Shown here: one piece after another, positions 30,711 through 42,259 of the stretch
Layout: each line of letters starts with the position of its first letter
How positions within the stretch are numbered: position 1 is the stretch's first letter
DNA from: Pegoplata infirma
Taxonomy: Eukaryota; Arthropoda; Insecta; Diptera; Anthomyiidae
Reading direction: 5' to 3'
NCBI GenBank assembly: GCA_963921195.1
Contig: OY992536.1
Span: 320,681,038-320,745,037, forward strand
DNA length: 64,000 bases
Position numbers and translations under genes: made by a program
The notes under the pieces: generated by a model
Databases searched by the model: none
What the model was told of the DNA's origin: nothing
Seen by the model: the letters and a program-made list of their open reading frames with translations, nothing else

Positions 30711-32023
30711 TATACATACAATTTAAATTTCTAAAATTTATTACTTTGTACTTTTTATTTCATATAGTACCACAGTATAGAAATGGTACTTCTATACATG
30801 ACACATATCATATATCACTAACGAGTTTTTTAGGTGTCAAATGCACAATCATGCCACCCACCACTTTCTGTTAGCAATGTTGGTTTTGCAACATTTAAAA
30901 GAATTGCATTCACATATATTTTAACTTATGCCTACATATGAGACATTAATTTCTAACCGTCCTTGTCTTAACGATCTGAAAATGGCATGAAAAATCATGG
31001 AATTTTTGTATGGGATACCGGTAACAATTATTTGAGTATTTTAATAAGAAAAAGTTTGACTTTAAACAATACTGTATTGTTTTAATAAAAACGAATATTT
31101 TTTTATTAAAATTTGTTTAAAGAACTTTTCAATTGCATTTTTTTCACCAAAAAATTGTTTGAGTTAAATACAATTTTTGAGGGAAAAAATGTTTGAGGCA
31201 TCAACAAACTTTGTTTTAAAAGTAATGCCTCATACATGTTTGTGTGTGTTTAAATCGATGAATTTACTGTATATCACTATACTGACTACAGCATTCACAC
31301 ACTTGTAGTTTTTTGTTTTTGTAGATTTACATTATTATTGTCACCAACATCATCGTCGTCATCATCATCCTCATCATCAACCATCATGATTATTCCCACC
31401 ATCATTGTCGTCAGTCACTATCATCAACGACAGAACTTTTCTGACAATAATAACAAAAGCAAAAAAAAAATTATCGTAGCCTATTGTCATGAAATTTATA
31501 TTCACTTTCAACATGCAAAAGGCGGTTATTTTTCTATTTTTTTTAAGGCTACGAAAACGAAAATTTAACTCTTTCTTTGTTTTGTTTGTCACTTACACAC
31601 ACACACAGACACAATACAGCCTGTTTAAAACTCTGTAAGCGGTTTTAGTTTTTGTTTTTTTTTTAAATGCCCCAAATACATAAAAAAGTTTGAATATAAT
31701 TTTTCAATAGAAGTTGTAGGATTTAAATAATTTTAAATTAATCTGTTTTTGAATAATAGCCATGAAAGAAAAATAAAAAAAACTATTTTCATATGAATTT
31801 TATATTTGACCTTTTTGGGAAAATTTTTAATCAATGTGAGGGTGTGTGTTTGATAAATGTCTTTTGACATTTAAAGTCATAAACTAAATACAAACAATTA
31901 AACTTTCAAATATTAATTAACAAAATAAAACTTGATTTACCCGAGTAAAAAAATATATATATGTATATGGCAATATATAACTTAATACAAACATAATAAA
32001 TCCTATATGATTACACAACAACC
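30711..32023. other. Mostly unassigned AT-rich DNA
   Basis: It contains an ATC/TCA trinucleotide repeat (see 31346-31415). At about 31938-32010 there is a piece starting ACCCGAGTAAAAAAATATAT that resembles the CCCGACTAAAAA element's end. No gene seen. Confidence 0.45.
31346..31415. repeat. Imperfect CAT/ATC trinucleotide microsatellite
   Basis: CATCATCGTCGTCATCATCA and following ATC-type triplets produce a poly-serine frame (31338-31568) that I regard as a by-product. Confidence 0.8.
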
Positions 32024-32336
32024 AAAATCGGAATAGGATGAAACCAAAAGCAAATGAAAGTTGACATATTCCATAAAAAACCCTTAAGCCTTTTTTTAGT
32101 TAAGCGCTAGAAAAATCCGGTCTCCAAATCCGTTCTCTAAACTCTTCCATCACATCTGGTTTTTAAGAAAATTGAGGTCAAAGTTGAAAAAAAATCGCCG
32201 TTTTGAAAATTTTTGTAAAATCATAGCGGATGAACTCGGTATGATGGCGACTTACAAATAAGTCGAGGGTAAAGATTAAACATTACTCTTTAAGATCAGT
32301 CAGTTTAAATGTTGATCATTTTTTAAATGTTCAGTA

Positions 32337-33224
32337 CACTCAAAAAAATACGTTAGTAGATTTACTAATTTTTGTTTGCTAATGCTAGTTAGCTAACTTT
32401 TAGCAAATTTTTAGTTAAGATTAGCATGTTAGCAAAAAGTTCTTGTAAACTTCATTTAGCACATTAGCAATTTTAAACAAACTTTGAACTAATTTCTTTT
32501 GCTAAATTTGAAATTGAGTTGACAACATTTTTACAAGATATTTTGCTAACATTAGCAAAAATAAATGGTAAATTTTTTTTTTATTTTCAGAAAACTTAAA
32601 ATGGCGCTATCTCGGAAACTAAGCCAGATAGAGCAAAATGGAGGGCATTTTTGGTTCTTAAAATCTCCATACTTTCGCGGGTCCTCTTCACATGTGTGGA
32701 CCCTAATGGGCCCTAACTTTGGATCCAAAAAAGTTAGCATTCCCGAAAATTTTAAAATGCTCATATCTCGGTAAATATTGCCGACACAACAAAAAGTCCA
32801 AAAGCGTTTTTGTAGCTCTCAATACGTAGAACAAGACCGCAAAATAATCAAAAGCTCTCCGAGTAATATTTTTGAAGTTATCGAGTTTTTTAATTCTCAA
32901 GACCCCAGTGGTCCCCTACAATCACGTATCTCAAAAACTAAGCAAGGTAGAGCGAAACTGACACAAATTTTGGATCAAAAACTATGACGATTTTTAAGGA
33001 ACCCAACTAGGCTTATGCCCATCGGGGTCTGGACCTATCGGGTCCGAACCCAATGGGGTCCTCAAATATGTATGAACTAAGTCAAAAAAAAAAAATTTAG
33101 TTAACTAATTATTGGCCAAACATTTTTGATAACTTTAGCAAAAAAAATGTGGGTTCAAAATCAGCAAATTTTCTTGTAGGTTTACAAGCTTTTTTTGCTA
33201 ACATTACAGTTTTTTTTTTGAGTG
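32337..33224. mobile_element. TIR element, CACTCAAAAA family, copy 2
   Basis: CACTCAAAAAAATACGTTAG on the left mirrors TTTTTTTTTTGAGTG on the right, and TA flanks both ends (32335-32336, 33225-33226). Near the ends TTAGCAAA/TTTGCTAA motifs recur in both orientations. The middle (32580-33070) is less AT-rich and contains three ATCTCGGAAACTAAG / ATCTCAAAAACTAAG-type repeats and GGGGTC blocks; I cannot identify it. Confidence 0.7.
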
Positions 33225-33227
33225 TAG

Positions 33228-33425
33228 TGTAATTGCTTGAAAACTCAGTTTTCAAAATTGTATAAGGCGTATGCTTAATATTGTAATTGACCTTAAATAA
33301 CAATCATACGCAACGGTGCACAGTGAATTATTTTTAATAATTTGGCTATTCAGTAAGTAGGTACGGAAACGATTGCAGCGAAATACATAACGGTTATAGC
33401 TAACGTAATTTCGAGATTAAGTTTG
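33228..33425 (+). repeat. Dispersed repeat shared with 21555-21715
   Basis: It contains GGCGTATGCTTAATATTGTA, TAACAATCATACGCAACGG and AGTAAGTAGGTACGGAAACG, all matched in reverse complement at 21555-21715. Confidence 0.7.
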
Positions 33426-34875
33426 GACGCTGGACCCCACATGTCCACTAAGGGCACCACCAGGATTCCCTAAAGTAGGGCATGTTTAGTACACAACAAC
33501 TTTAAATGCTTTAAGATCACCACCTTTGAATGCGTGTAAAGATATTATAGAGCTGAACTAAAAAAACGCCTTGAGAGGTTTGTTATGTAAGATATCAACT
33601 TTCATTGCTTTTGGTTTCATCCCATTCCGATTCGAAAAGTTCAATTTTGTATCACTGCGTTATTGGAGATGCCCTCAAAATCGAATGAAATTTGGCTAGA
33701 TTTTTTTTTTTTAATTTTCTTTAAATAAATATCTAATAAGTATTAAATTACCTTACCAAAAAGCTTGAAAAAATTAAAATAAATAAAAGCATTTTACGCA
33801 TACATTATCCAGACCATCGCAGGGTTTTCAAACCCAAAATGTGAAAATTTCGGAAATTTTTAAACAAAAAAAAAGTGAAAACGAAATTCGGCCTATCCAA
33901 ATCAAACATACATACACTGCACATTTTTCCCTTTTTATTCCCACCACCCGCAGCAGTCTCTAGAAATCTGAAGAGAACAATCTGGTGGAAATATACATAG
34001 AGAGACTTTTTCTGTGCTTTTGGATGAAGAACCCTTATCTGAACCCCATAGTTTGCCGATAATTGACTGTCTAGTTGACCATATAACAAAAGTTTGTAAT
34101 AGGTCGCTGGATGCGTCTTGGCCATCTACAAAACCTGGGGGCAAAAAAATATAAAGTTCTAAATTAAAGCTAAATCTTCAAGAGCGTAAGAGGACTAATC
34201 TGCATATAGGCTGCAACTTAAGTTATAAGAAGATGATCAGAATTGCAAAATATGATTCTTGGTAAAAAATGTTCACCGCTTCAAGCTTTGGAACCTTCAA
34301 GCATCTGAAATTTCTTCGGAAATAATAAATATGCCAACATTAATCTGGACGATTAAAAGCTTCAGGCCCTATAAATCTCCTGGACCTCATGGTATAATCC
34401 CAGCTGAGATGCAGCAAGTGTCGGACTATATAGCCCCTTGGCCGTATAATCTATACAAATCATGCATTAGCTGGTCGTATTTTCCTAGACAGTCAATGGA
34501 GAGATACCAAAGTAGTCTTTATCTCAAAGGCTGGAAAAAATTCCCATATAGCTTTTAAGAATTTCAGACCAATTAGTCTGTCTTCTTTTTTGTTAAAGAC
34601 AAAAGAACGAATGATAGACTCATATTTGCGTAGAGTGGTTGAACCGAGGTTGCTTTCGATAAGGCAACATGCCTACAACAAGGTTATATCAACGGAAACA
34701 GCTCTTCATGAGGTCGTTGGTAACATCGAGAGATCGCTTCGGTAAAGGAGTACACTATGGTGGCCTTTCTTGATATAGAGGGGGCTTTTAATAATGTCAT
34801 CCCAGACTCGATAACAGTGGCATTGACTGGTTTGGGAGTGAATCGTGGGATCGTTTTAATGGTGGAATATCTACT

Positions 34876-35594
34876 AGAATTGTCAATTATTCGCCTTTCA
34901 ACTTTCAAAATTGTTCGATTAATCGATGAGAATAACGATTAAAAAAGTGGTTATAAAAAAATATTTTTATTAAGTTTTATAAGTTGGGGGCATCGGCGGG
35001 GGGCGTTGGAGGACACCTTTCCCCTCTTCACATAAATGTTTATAAATTCATTAATTACGATATTTACGCTTTAAAAACACACTTTAGTCATTATTTTGCA
35101 TTATTTTCTATTAGCACGCCCTTAAAAGGGGGGCGGGATAAAAAATACCATTTCCTAATCATATTGGTCCAAATGCAGGTCAATGAACTTCATATGACTT
35201 AAAAAAATTCATTTGTTGAACAAATATAGAAAAAAACATTAAAAAAGGTTTGTAGTGTAGTGTTTTAATTCTTTAAGGGGGAACATTTCCCCCTCTTCCG
35301 ATTTTGACTCCAAACTTAATCAGCCTACTTCAGGAGTATAGCTCTTTCCACAGACGGACGAACAGACGGATATCGCTTGAATGTCTTATATATATATTTT
35401 ACGGTGTCCTAGACCGATATTTCAATACTGTAGTTGAAGGGTAAAAAAATAATTGTTCGGTTAATTGACATTAATTAATCGATTTATGTGTTATTCGAAA
35501 ATCCTATTTTTAATATAATTTTTAAATTAATCGAACAAGAGTTTGGTTTTGTTTGATCGATTAATCGAATTATTCTTAATCGGTTGACAACTCT
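34876..35594. mobile_element. TIR element inserted in the LINE, 10-bp duplication
   Basis: AATATCTACT occurs at 34866-34875 and 35595-35604, and the LINE reading resumes after it. The ends are AGAATTGTCAATTATTCG and, inward from the right, AGAGTTGTCAACCGATTAAG. Both are followed by ATTAATCGA motifs like those of the element at 16326-17655. A family B fragment fills most of the interior. Confidence 0.85.
34985..35450 (+). mobile_element. Family B fragment nested in the TIR element
   Basis: GGGGGCATCGGCGGGGGGCG, TTAAAAGGGGGGCGGGATAA, GGGGGAACATTTCCCCCTC, the short core CAGACGGACGAACAGACGG and a TA-rich block before GTCCTAGACCGATATTTCAA follow the order of the copy at 59167-59878. The 5' start is missing or decayed. 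Confidence 0.75.
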
Positions 35595-37090
35595 AATATC
35601 TACTTGCCAATGGACGTATAACGTCTGAAATGGGAGCGTCTGTCTTATCTCGATTGGTCAATAGGGGCACACGACAGAAGGTGTTCTTTTGCCGCTTTTT
35701 TGGAACCTGACACTGAGTTTAATGCTGCTCTCTCTAGAAACACGTGGTTGTCATGTTATCACATATGCTGACGATGACACGATAGCGGTAAAGGGAAAGC
35801 ATCTGTCAGCACTAAGGGACAGAATTCAGTGTTCTCAGAAAGATTTGTTCAAATGGGCAAGACTGTGGTCTGGGAATAAATCCAAGTAAAACAGAAGTTG
35901 TTTGGTTTGCACGGAAAAATTAGATTTCTGCTTTTGATCATATTTCTCTGGACGGCACTGAAATCGCCTTCTCAGATGGAGCCAAGTATCTTGGAGTATT
36001 TCTAGGTAGGAAGTTGAATTTCAGGCGTAATATTGAGTAACGGGTGAGAAAAGCAACAATTGCTTTATATTTCTTTTAAGGGCCATTGGAAAACGATGTT
36101 GTTTTAGCCCTAAAGTCGTTTATTAGATTTATACAGCAGTGGTGCGTCCAATTCTGCTGTATGGAATCATTGTCAGGCGGCCGTCTTGGACCAGGGGCAT
36201 TTCGGGTAGTGGAATCTCCATAAATTTTTACACGGATGGATTGAGGCTGCACGTACAAATAGACTTTGGAGTCTATTTAGAAGACTTAAAAGATCATTGC
36301 AGTATTAACCAGGTAGACATGTTGGCAATAAAGGAAGTGGCTGACTGGTTGAGTTGCAATGTCTTGTCTACAGCCGCAGTTAACATCTATTCTGATAGTC
36401 AAGCCGCGGTCCAGTCCCTGGAGTCAATGTTTATGAAAGCAAAATCTGCTATTAACTGCGGCACGTCTTTAAACGAGATGGCAAAACAGTTTGACATACG
36501 AATTATATGAGTCCCAGAGCATAGAGACATTCCATGGAATTGCAAAGCCGATAAGCTTGCAAGACTGAGAACTACCTTACAGGTTCCAACCGAATTGGAA
36601 TGTTTTGTAATGCCTCTAGAAACTTGCAAGTGAAATCTTCGGCATTGTTTGCAACGGAGACTAATCTGAGATGGGTAAATGGATTGACGTGTGAGACAGA
36701 ACAATAGATTTTGTCTTCTTTTAATCAGAAGCGGATAAGTGAGCTGATATCCTTTCCCAGAGGAGACATTTCGACAGTGGTTGCTGTAATTACCGGATAC
36801 TGTCTTATAAGGAAGCACGCAGAACTGTTAAATTTGCCGTCAAATGATTTTTGCCGTAATTGCATGGATGAAGAGTAGATGGAAACTATCGAACAAAGAC
36901 TTGCATCACTGGGATATAGGGAGCTGCACGATCTTTCTGATTTGTCGGTTGTCAAAATTCAATATCTTCGGAGTTTCATCAGAAGCTTAAATTGGTTTAA
37001 CGGCAGGGACTAGTATGGGAATCTATTACAGTCCCGCGGGATCACAACGGACCTCAGAGTCTATGTGTAAAACTTCAGCAGCCACAAAAA

Positions 37091-37469
37091 ACCCGACCTA
37101 AGTGTAAAGCGATTCGTAACTAAAAAAATCCCAAACGCCATGTTGGTAATCTATTTCACCAATTAGAATTTTAAGTTCTAAAAAGTACATTTGTAGGATT
37201 ACCTTTTCGCTGAATATTCCTACATTCCAAACTTCAAGTTGTTTTAATACTTCTTTTTCTTCAGAAAAACTCTAAGATACATTTCAATAGAAAAATTACT
37301 CAAGGCAAAAATTTTTTTTGCCCGGGTTCTGGTAGCTAATTTTGGGTTATATGGGTTCGCTGATTTCAAATCTAGAAACCGTTTCATTGAGTCAGCTCTC
37401 GTTTTCGAGATATAGGAATGTTTTCGAGATATCGCTAAAATAAAAATTTTTAAATTGTGATTTAGGTCG
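37091..37469. other. Unassigned DNA, no gene seen
   Basis: 37180-37290 weakly resembles the satellite at 42260-45232 in the opposite orientation. The rest is unassigned. Confidence 0.4.
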
Positions 37470-38449
37470 TTTTTATATCCTCCACTCTAGTGATAGAGGG
37501 TATATATAAGTTTGTCATTCCGTTTGTAACACATCGAAATATTGGTCTAGAACCCCATAAAGTATATATATTCATGATCCTCGATCGATTTTAAGTCGAT
37601 CTAGCGATGTTCGTCCGTCCGTCTGTCTGTCCGTAGAAAACACGCTAACTTTTGAAAGACTTCACAGAGGACCCTGAAGTATGGCATATAAGTTGGTCAT
37701 TTACCTGGTCAGGTTGGTATGGCAAGCCAGCCAAATCGGTTCAGTGGTTCAAAAGTTATGAGCAAAAGAGTAAATTTCGGCAAGGGTTTTTCGTGAATTT
37801 ACGAGATAAAAAACACGATAACTTTCGAAAAACAATAATGAGACTACTGAAGCTTGGCATATATCTTTGCCGTTCCCCGCGTCTGTTTAGTATTAAATTT
37901 CAGCTCAATCGGTCCAGTGGTTTAAAAGTTATAAGCAAAACCCATAATTTCAGATTTTGTTCATCTTAAATGCCACGTGGTAAACAAGTTTTAAAAGCAT
38001 TGATGGTAACTTAACAATGCTTTTCAAACTTGTTTAGTTTTAAAGCAATGCTTTTTAAACTTGTTTAGTTTTAAAAGCATTGGTAACTTAAAAATAACAG
38101 TCGAAAAAAATTTTACACTCAAAAAAAAATTTAGTTTTTTTTTACAAAAATGTCAATATTTTGTGTATTCATTATTTTTGTAGTCAATATTTTGTGCATT
38201 CACTCAGAAATATTTTTGCAGCAAAAAAAAAAACATATTACACTCGAAGAAAGTTTTACACTCAAAGAAAAAAATAGTAATTTTTCTTTTTTTTTTAATG
38301 ACAAAAAAAGAGTTTTTTAATCAAAATAAAATATTTCTCATCACAATTGTTAATTTTTTTCACGGTGAAAATTTACTGTCTTTTAAAAAAGACATTGTGG
38401 AGGGTATTCATAGATTCGGCAAAGTCGAATTTAACTTTTCTACTTGTTA
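37470..38449 (-). mobile_element. Family A repeat, near full length, minus strand
   Basis: Plus-strand TTTTATATCCTCCACTCTAG at the left is the complement of the family 3' end. CATAGATTCGGCAAAGTCGA...TTCTACTTGTT at the right is the complement of its 5' end. The GACR core is short here (GTCCGTCCGTCTGTCTGTCC, 37612-37631). It faces the copy at 38823-39851. Confidence 0.88.
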
Positions 38450-38822
38450 AATTTTTCCACTGAGAATCTCTTTTCTAGATTCATCGTGTTAGCTCTACTT
38501 TAGGAGTTATGCATCCACGAAATAATCATTTTTTCTTTTTATCAGCATTTGCTTAGCAATTTCAGACATTTGCAACTCGTTTTTACTGTGAGAAGAAACG
38601 TTTTCAATATTGCAGTTAACTTTTCCGAGTCATCTCTATTTTTAGAGAAAATTCACAAGTATTGCACCAATGATTTTCCGAATTTTTTCATAGATCAGGC
38701 AAATTGAAAAAGTTCAACTTGTGTTATCAGATTCCGAGACATTTTTCGTATAAAAAAAAAAATTTCACACGAAAATATTTTCCGATTCTAAAAAATTTTT
38801 TGGTTTTTAAAATTTCAAACTA
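38450..38822. other. Spacer between two inverted family A copies
   Basis: No gene was recognised. It would form the loop if the two flanking copies paired. Confidence 0.5.
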
Positions 38823-39851
38823 AACAAGTAGAAAAGTTAAATTCGACTGTGCCAAATCTATGAATACCCTCCACAATGCATTTTCTTTAAAGGGAAGTAC
38901 ATTTTTTAACGTGAAAAACTTAACAATTTTGATTAGAAATATTTTATTTTGAGTAAAAAATTCTTTTTTTGTCATTTAAAAAAATTAAATTACTAATTTT
39001 ATTTTTTGAGTGTAAAATTTTTTTCGAGTGTAATGTTTTTTTTTTACTGTAGAAATATTTCTGAGTGAATGCACGTACGTATGTACACAAAATATTGTCA
39101 TTTTTGTAAAAAAAAACAAAATTTTTTTTTGTGTAAATTTTTTTTTGAGTGTAAAATTTTTTTGAGTATAAAATTTTTTTTGAGTGTAAAATTTTTTTCG
39201 AGTGTAATTTTTAAGTTACCAATGCTTTTAAAACTAAATAAGTTTAAAAAGCATTGCTTAAAAATTGAACAAGTTTGAAAAGCATTGTTAAGTTACCACC
39301 AATGCTTTTAAAACTTGTTAAAACACGTGGCATTTTAGATGAAACTAATCTGAAATTCAGGGTTTTGCTTATAACTTTTGAACCACTCAACCGATTAAGC
39401 TGAAATTTAAAACCAAACAGACCCGGGGAACGGAAAAGATACGTGCCAAGCTTCAGTAGTCTCATTATTGTCTTTCGAAAGTTATCGTGTTTTATATCTC
39501 GTAAATTCGCGAATACCCTTGCCGAAATTTACTCTTTTGCTCATAACTTTTGAACCACTGGACCGATTTGGCTGGATTGCAATACCAACCTGACCAGGTA
39601 ATTGACAAACATATATGCCAAACTTCAGTAGCCTCTGTAGAGTCTTTCAAAAGTTAGCGTGTTTTCTACGGACGGACAGACAGACAGACGGACGGACGGA
39701 CGGACGGACATCGCTAGATCGACTTAAAATCGATCGAGGATCATAAATATATATACTTTATGGGGTCCTAGACCAATATTTCGAGGTGTTACAAACGGAA
39801 TGACAAACTTATATATACCCTCTATCACTATGTAGAGTGGAGGGAATAAAA
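38823..39851 (+). mobile_element. Family A repeat, full length
   Basis: AACAAGTAGAAAAGTTAAAT opens the copy, followed by TCGACTGTGCCAAATCT and ATACCCTCCAC. Then come TTTTTTTGAGTGTAAAA minisatellite units (39000-39210) and the AAGCATTGCTTAAA / AAGCATTGTTAAG hairpin block. Two related segments around ACTTTTGAACCACT follow, then the GACR core (39671-39710) and TATATATACTTTATGGGGTC, ending at GTGGAGGGAATAAAAA. The frames predicted within it are repeat by-products. Confidence 0.88.
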
Positions 39852-39854
39852 ATA

Positions 39855-40119
39855 CATTCTGATAAAGTAGCTTTTGAAAATTCAGATTTTGATGGTGCAA
39901 ACAGTATAAAGAATTGCACTTTGTTACCTTTTTAATTTCCTGAAAAAATGGTTCTAGAAACTAGAAATTTGGAATGTAGAAGCATTCAGGCTAAACTATT
40001 TTTTAAAAATGTTGATTCTAAGATGGTAAAAAGTGCAAGTTGGTACTTTTTCAATCTCCAGAAATAATGGAAATTTTTTAAAGAAACAGTTTCAGATTTT
40101 GTAATATTATTTATGCCTT
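39855..40119. repeat. Fragment of the ~125-bp satellite
   Basis: Units with ACATTCTGATAAAGTAGCTT, TTCCTGAAAAAATGGTTCTA-GAAACT and GATTCTAAGATGGTAAAAAG match monomers of the array at 42260-45232. Confidence 0.75.
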
Positions 40120-40280
40120 TATGATACTTGCTTGTTTCAAGTTACTTGTTGCTGCATTTATTAGGGTTTTTCTATGGGAATTTCGATAAATTCAAAATTT
40201 TTGGTTTAAGTTATCGAAATTTTTATAGAAAAACCCTAATAAATGCAGCAACAAGTAACTTGAAACAAGCAAGTATCATA
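40120..40280. mobile_element. 161-bp near-perfect palindromic MITE
   Basis: TATGATACTTGCTTGTTTCA at 40120 is exactly mirrored at 40261-40280. Arms of about 70 bp are identical except for one short stretch, with a ~20-bp loop. The frame at 40128-40355 reads across it and is not a gene. Confidence 0.88.
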
Positions 40281-41548
40281 CGCACTTTAGTAAAAAGAAT
40301 CAAAATTTTAAAACATTATTTTCTGAAGTTTAAGATTCTGAGACATTTTTTGTAAAAAACAATTCAGATTCTAAAACATCTTTCTATATAAAGAATCTTA
40401 CATCTGAGTTATTTTTTTCTATAGGCCTTCCTAGTTAGTGAAGCATATAAATATGAAATCATACACATTAATTTTCTAAAAACACAAAAACCAAAACATC
40501 TTTTAGTTGTTAAAGTTTTACCAACAAATTAATTGCTTAAATGAGTTTGTTAATTTCAATTATTTTTGTTTGTTTCAAATGCTTGGCATAAAATGACTTA
40601 TGGCTTGTAGTCAACAGGAGGCTGTTGTTTAGATGATAAATGGGAGCAAAAATAAAGCAATCCAAAGCAAGTATGCTGGAAAATTTTTTTAAACTTTTCC
40701 TGCAAATTTCAATAATTTTCTACGGTAAAAGTTTTTAGATGTACCTGTAGTTGGGACATTTATTGTGCAATGCTGTATTCACTGCTCAGCAAACTCATTC
40801 ATTCATATACAACATACTGAGGAGCAGCGGTATACCCAAAAATTGTGGTTTAAAAGCCACAAAAGTCAACTCAACTGAACTGTATTGTTGCTGTTGGTGC
40901 TGTTGTCATTTGTTGTTCTTAACCAAAAACTTTGAAAGGTACAAAACTGTATTAAAACCACAAAAACTTTTACCAAACAAAATTCATAATGATGATGATG
41001 ACGAAGATGAAGCTGCTGCCACTGCCACTGCTGCTTCTGTAGATGAAGATAAAGATAATGATTAATTGTATTTGATATGTGGTTTATAACAAGACACAAA
41101 TTTGGAACCCAATTAAGATGTATGATTTTTTTTTTTTTTTTTTTTTTGAGAGAGAGAAATCTTTTTCTTTGTAAAAGAAAATATGTTACCTTTGTAGATT
41201 ACCAAAGAAAATTCCTTTTGTTAAAATTCAATTACACTGATTTCTGGGCCAATGAGTTTTTCTTTTCTTTACACACATGTGTTTCATTTTTAAAAGTTTT
41301 TTTTAAAACAAAAACGTTTGCTTGAGTTCTTTTCTTTTGTCTTTAGATGATTTTTTATCAAGATTTATATTTTAAGAAGGAAAACTAATGGTTTTGAAGG
41401 GTTTATGTTATGTGGTGCTCCTTTTTAAGAAATTAAGGTGAACAAGACAGGAATTTCTTTCAATAACAATTAATGACTTGAAATGTGGTACATTATGTTA
41501 GCAGTCAGTGTCGTATGTAGGATTTTGTAAACGGGGACATAATATAAT
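40281..41548. other. AT-rich DNA, possibly single copy, no gene called
   Basis: A GCTGCT/GATGAT-rich patch at 40980-41060 gives an acidic/alanine-rich low-complexity frame (40751-41065) with no recognisable domain and no clear translation context. A T20-plus run is at 41129-41148. No repeat boundary was seen between 40420 and 41500. Confidence 0.45.
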
Positions 41549-42256
41549 TATACCTTACACCACTCTGTGGTGCAGGGTATAATGAGTTTGTACTGATGTA
41601 ACTACCCGAAATATTGGCCCTAGACCTACCTTCAAGTATACTGATCGACTCAGGATTAATTTTTGAGTCGATTTAGCAATGTCCGTCCGTCTGTCCATCT
41701 ATCGGTTTGAGCACCATACTGGTCGCAATTTTCAATCAATTGACTTTGAATTTGAAACTTAAGTATCTTTTTGCCTTAGGACGAAGCCTATTGAAATTTG
41801 AGAAAATTGGTCCATGTTGAGACCTAGCCCCCATATAAACGCCCCCTTTGAACTCGGCTTAAATGACTCTAATAACCCTATTATATCGCTTTGAAATTTA
41901 GCAGGTAATCAAAATATGTAAGCAGAAATCATCATTCCAAATTTCAAAGGAATCGGGTTAGTCCTTCTGGTAGTCCCCATACAAACCACCCTCGCGATAT
42001 TCATATAATTCCCTCAAAATTCATAAAAGTGGAAATATTTGACCATTTTTGGACCTAGTCGCCCATATAAAAATTTCGACCGATATTCAGTTAAATCGGT
42101 CTATTGAAAAAATTAACCAATTCCACTAAAATTTGATCTGTGTGTATTTTTTACACTAAATAAAGATCTAACAAAAGTGTTTTCCTATTTTCCGGAAAAC
42201 ATTGGTGTAGGGTATCATATTGTTGGTGTCGACTGACTTTAACTTTCTTACTTGGT
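41549..42256 (-). mobile_element. Family C repeat, minus strand
   Basis: Plus-strand TATACCTTACACCACTCTGT is the complement of the family's 3' end. CGACTGACTTTAACTTTCTT-ACTTG is the complement of its start. The core is short (GTCCGTCCGTCTGTCC at 41681-41696). Confidence 0.85.
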
Positions 42257-42259
42257 TTT

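Larger units (their letters stand above)
32024..33650. repeat. Large inverted repeat with nested elements
   Basis: ATCGGAATAGGATGAAACCA with AAAGCAAATGAAAGTTGA at 32027-32065 is inverted at about 33598-33645 (TCAACTTTCATTGCTTTTGG followed by TTTCATCCCATTCCGAT). The similarity continues weakly for about 80 bp. Between the arms lie the CACTC element 32337-33224 and the repeat 33228-33425. It may be an old foldback opened up by later insertions. Confidence 0.55.
33960..37090 (+). pseudogene. LINE ORF2 relic: reverse transcriptase plus RNase H
   Basis: A live copy would encode an enzyme for target-primed reverse transcription of its own RNA. Fragments in order over several frames: an endonuclease-RT linker near 33960-34260; FRPYKSPGPHG from 34361 (H replaces the usual D of SPGPDG); AFLDIEGAFNNV from 34763; NRGTRQKVFFCRFFGT near 35667-35715, corresponding to the GTPQGGVLSPLLWN region; ITYADD ending near 35775, containing the RT catalytic aspartates; KYLGVFLG near 35990; and VRPILLYG near 36145. 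An RNase H domain follows: FYTDG with its aspartate near 36235, MLAIKE near 36320, YSDSQAA near 36390, and VPEHRDIPWNCKADKLAR after a TGA where tryptophan is expected (36508). The stretch between RT and RNase H is shorter than usual, suggesting an internal deletion. The apurinic endonuclease appears to be lost by 5' truncation. RNase H after RT suggests the I/LOA/R1-related group. Many frameshifts and stops; split by 34876-35594. Confidence 0.88.

Noticed and set aside
31338..31568. Poly-serine frame
   Set aside because: It comes from the ATC/TCA microsatellite.
33805..34144. Minus-strand frames of 106 and 69 residues
   Set aside because: They lie antisense to the LINE relic and show no protein similarity I recognise.
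40751..41065. 104-residue frame with an acidic and alanine-rich tail
   Set aside because: The tail is GAT/GCT low-complexity repeat and the front has no domain or clear exon signals. It could hide an exon but cannot be supported.
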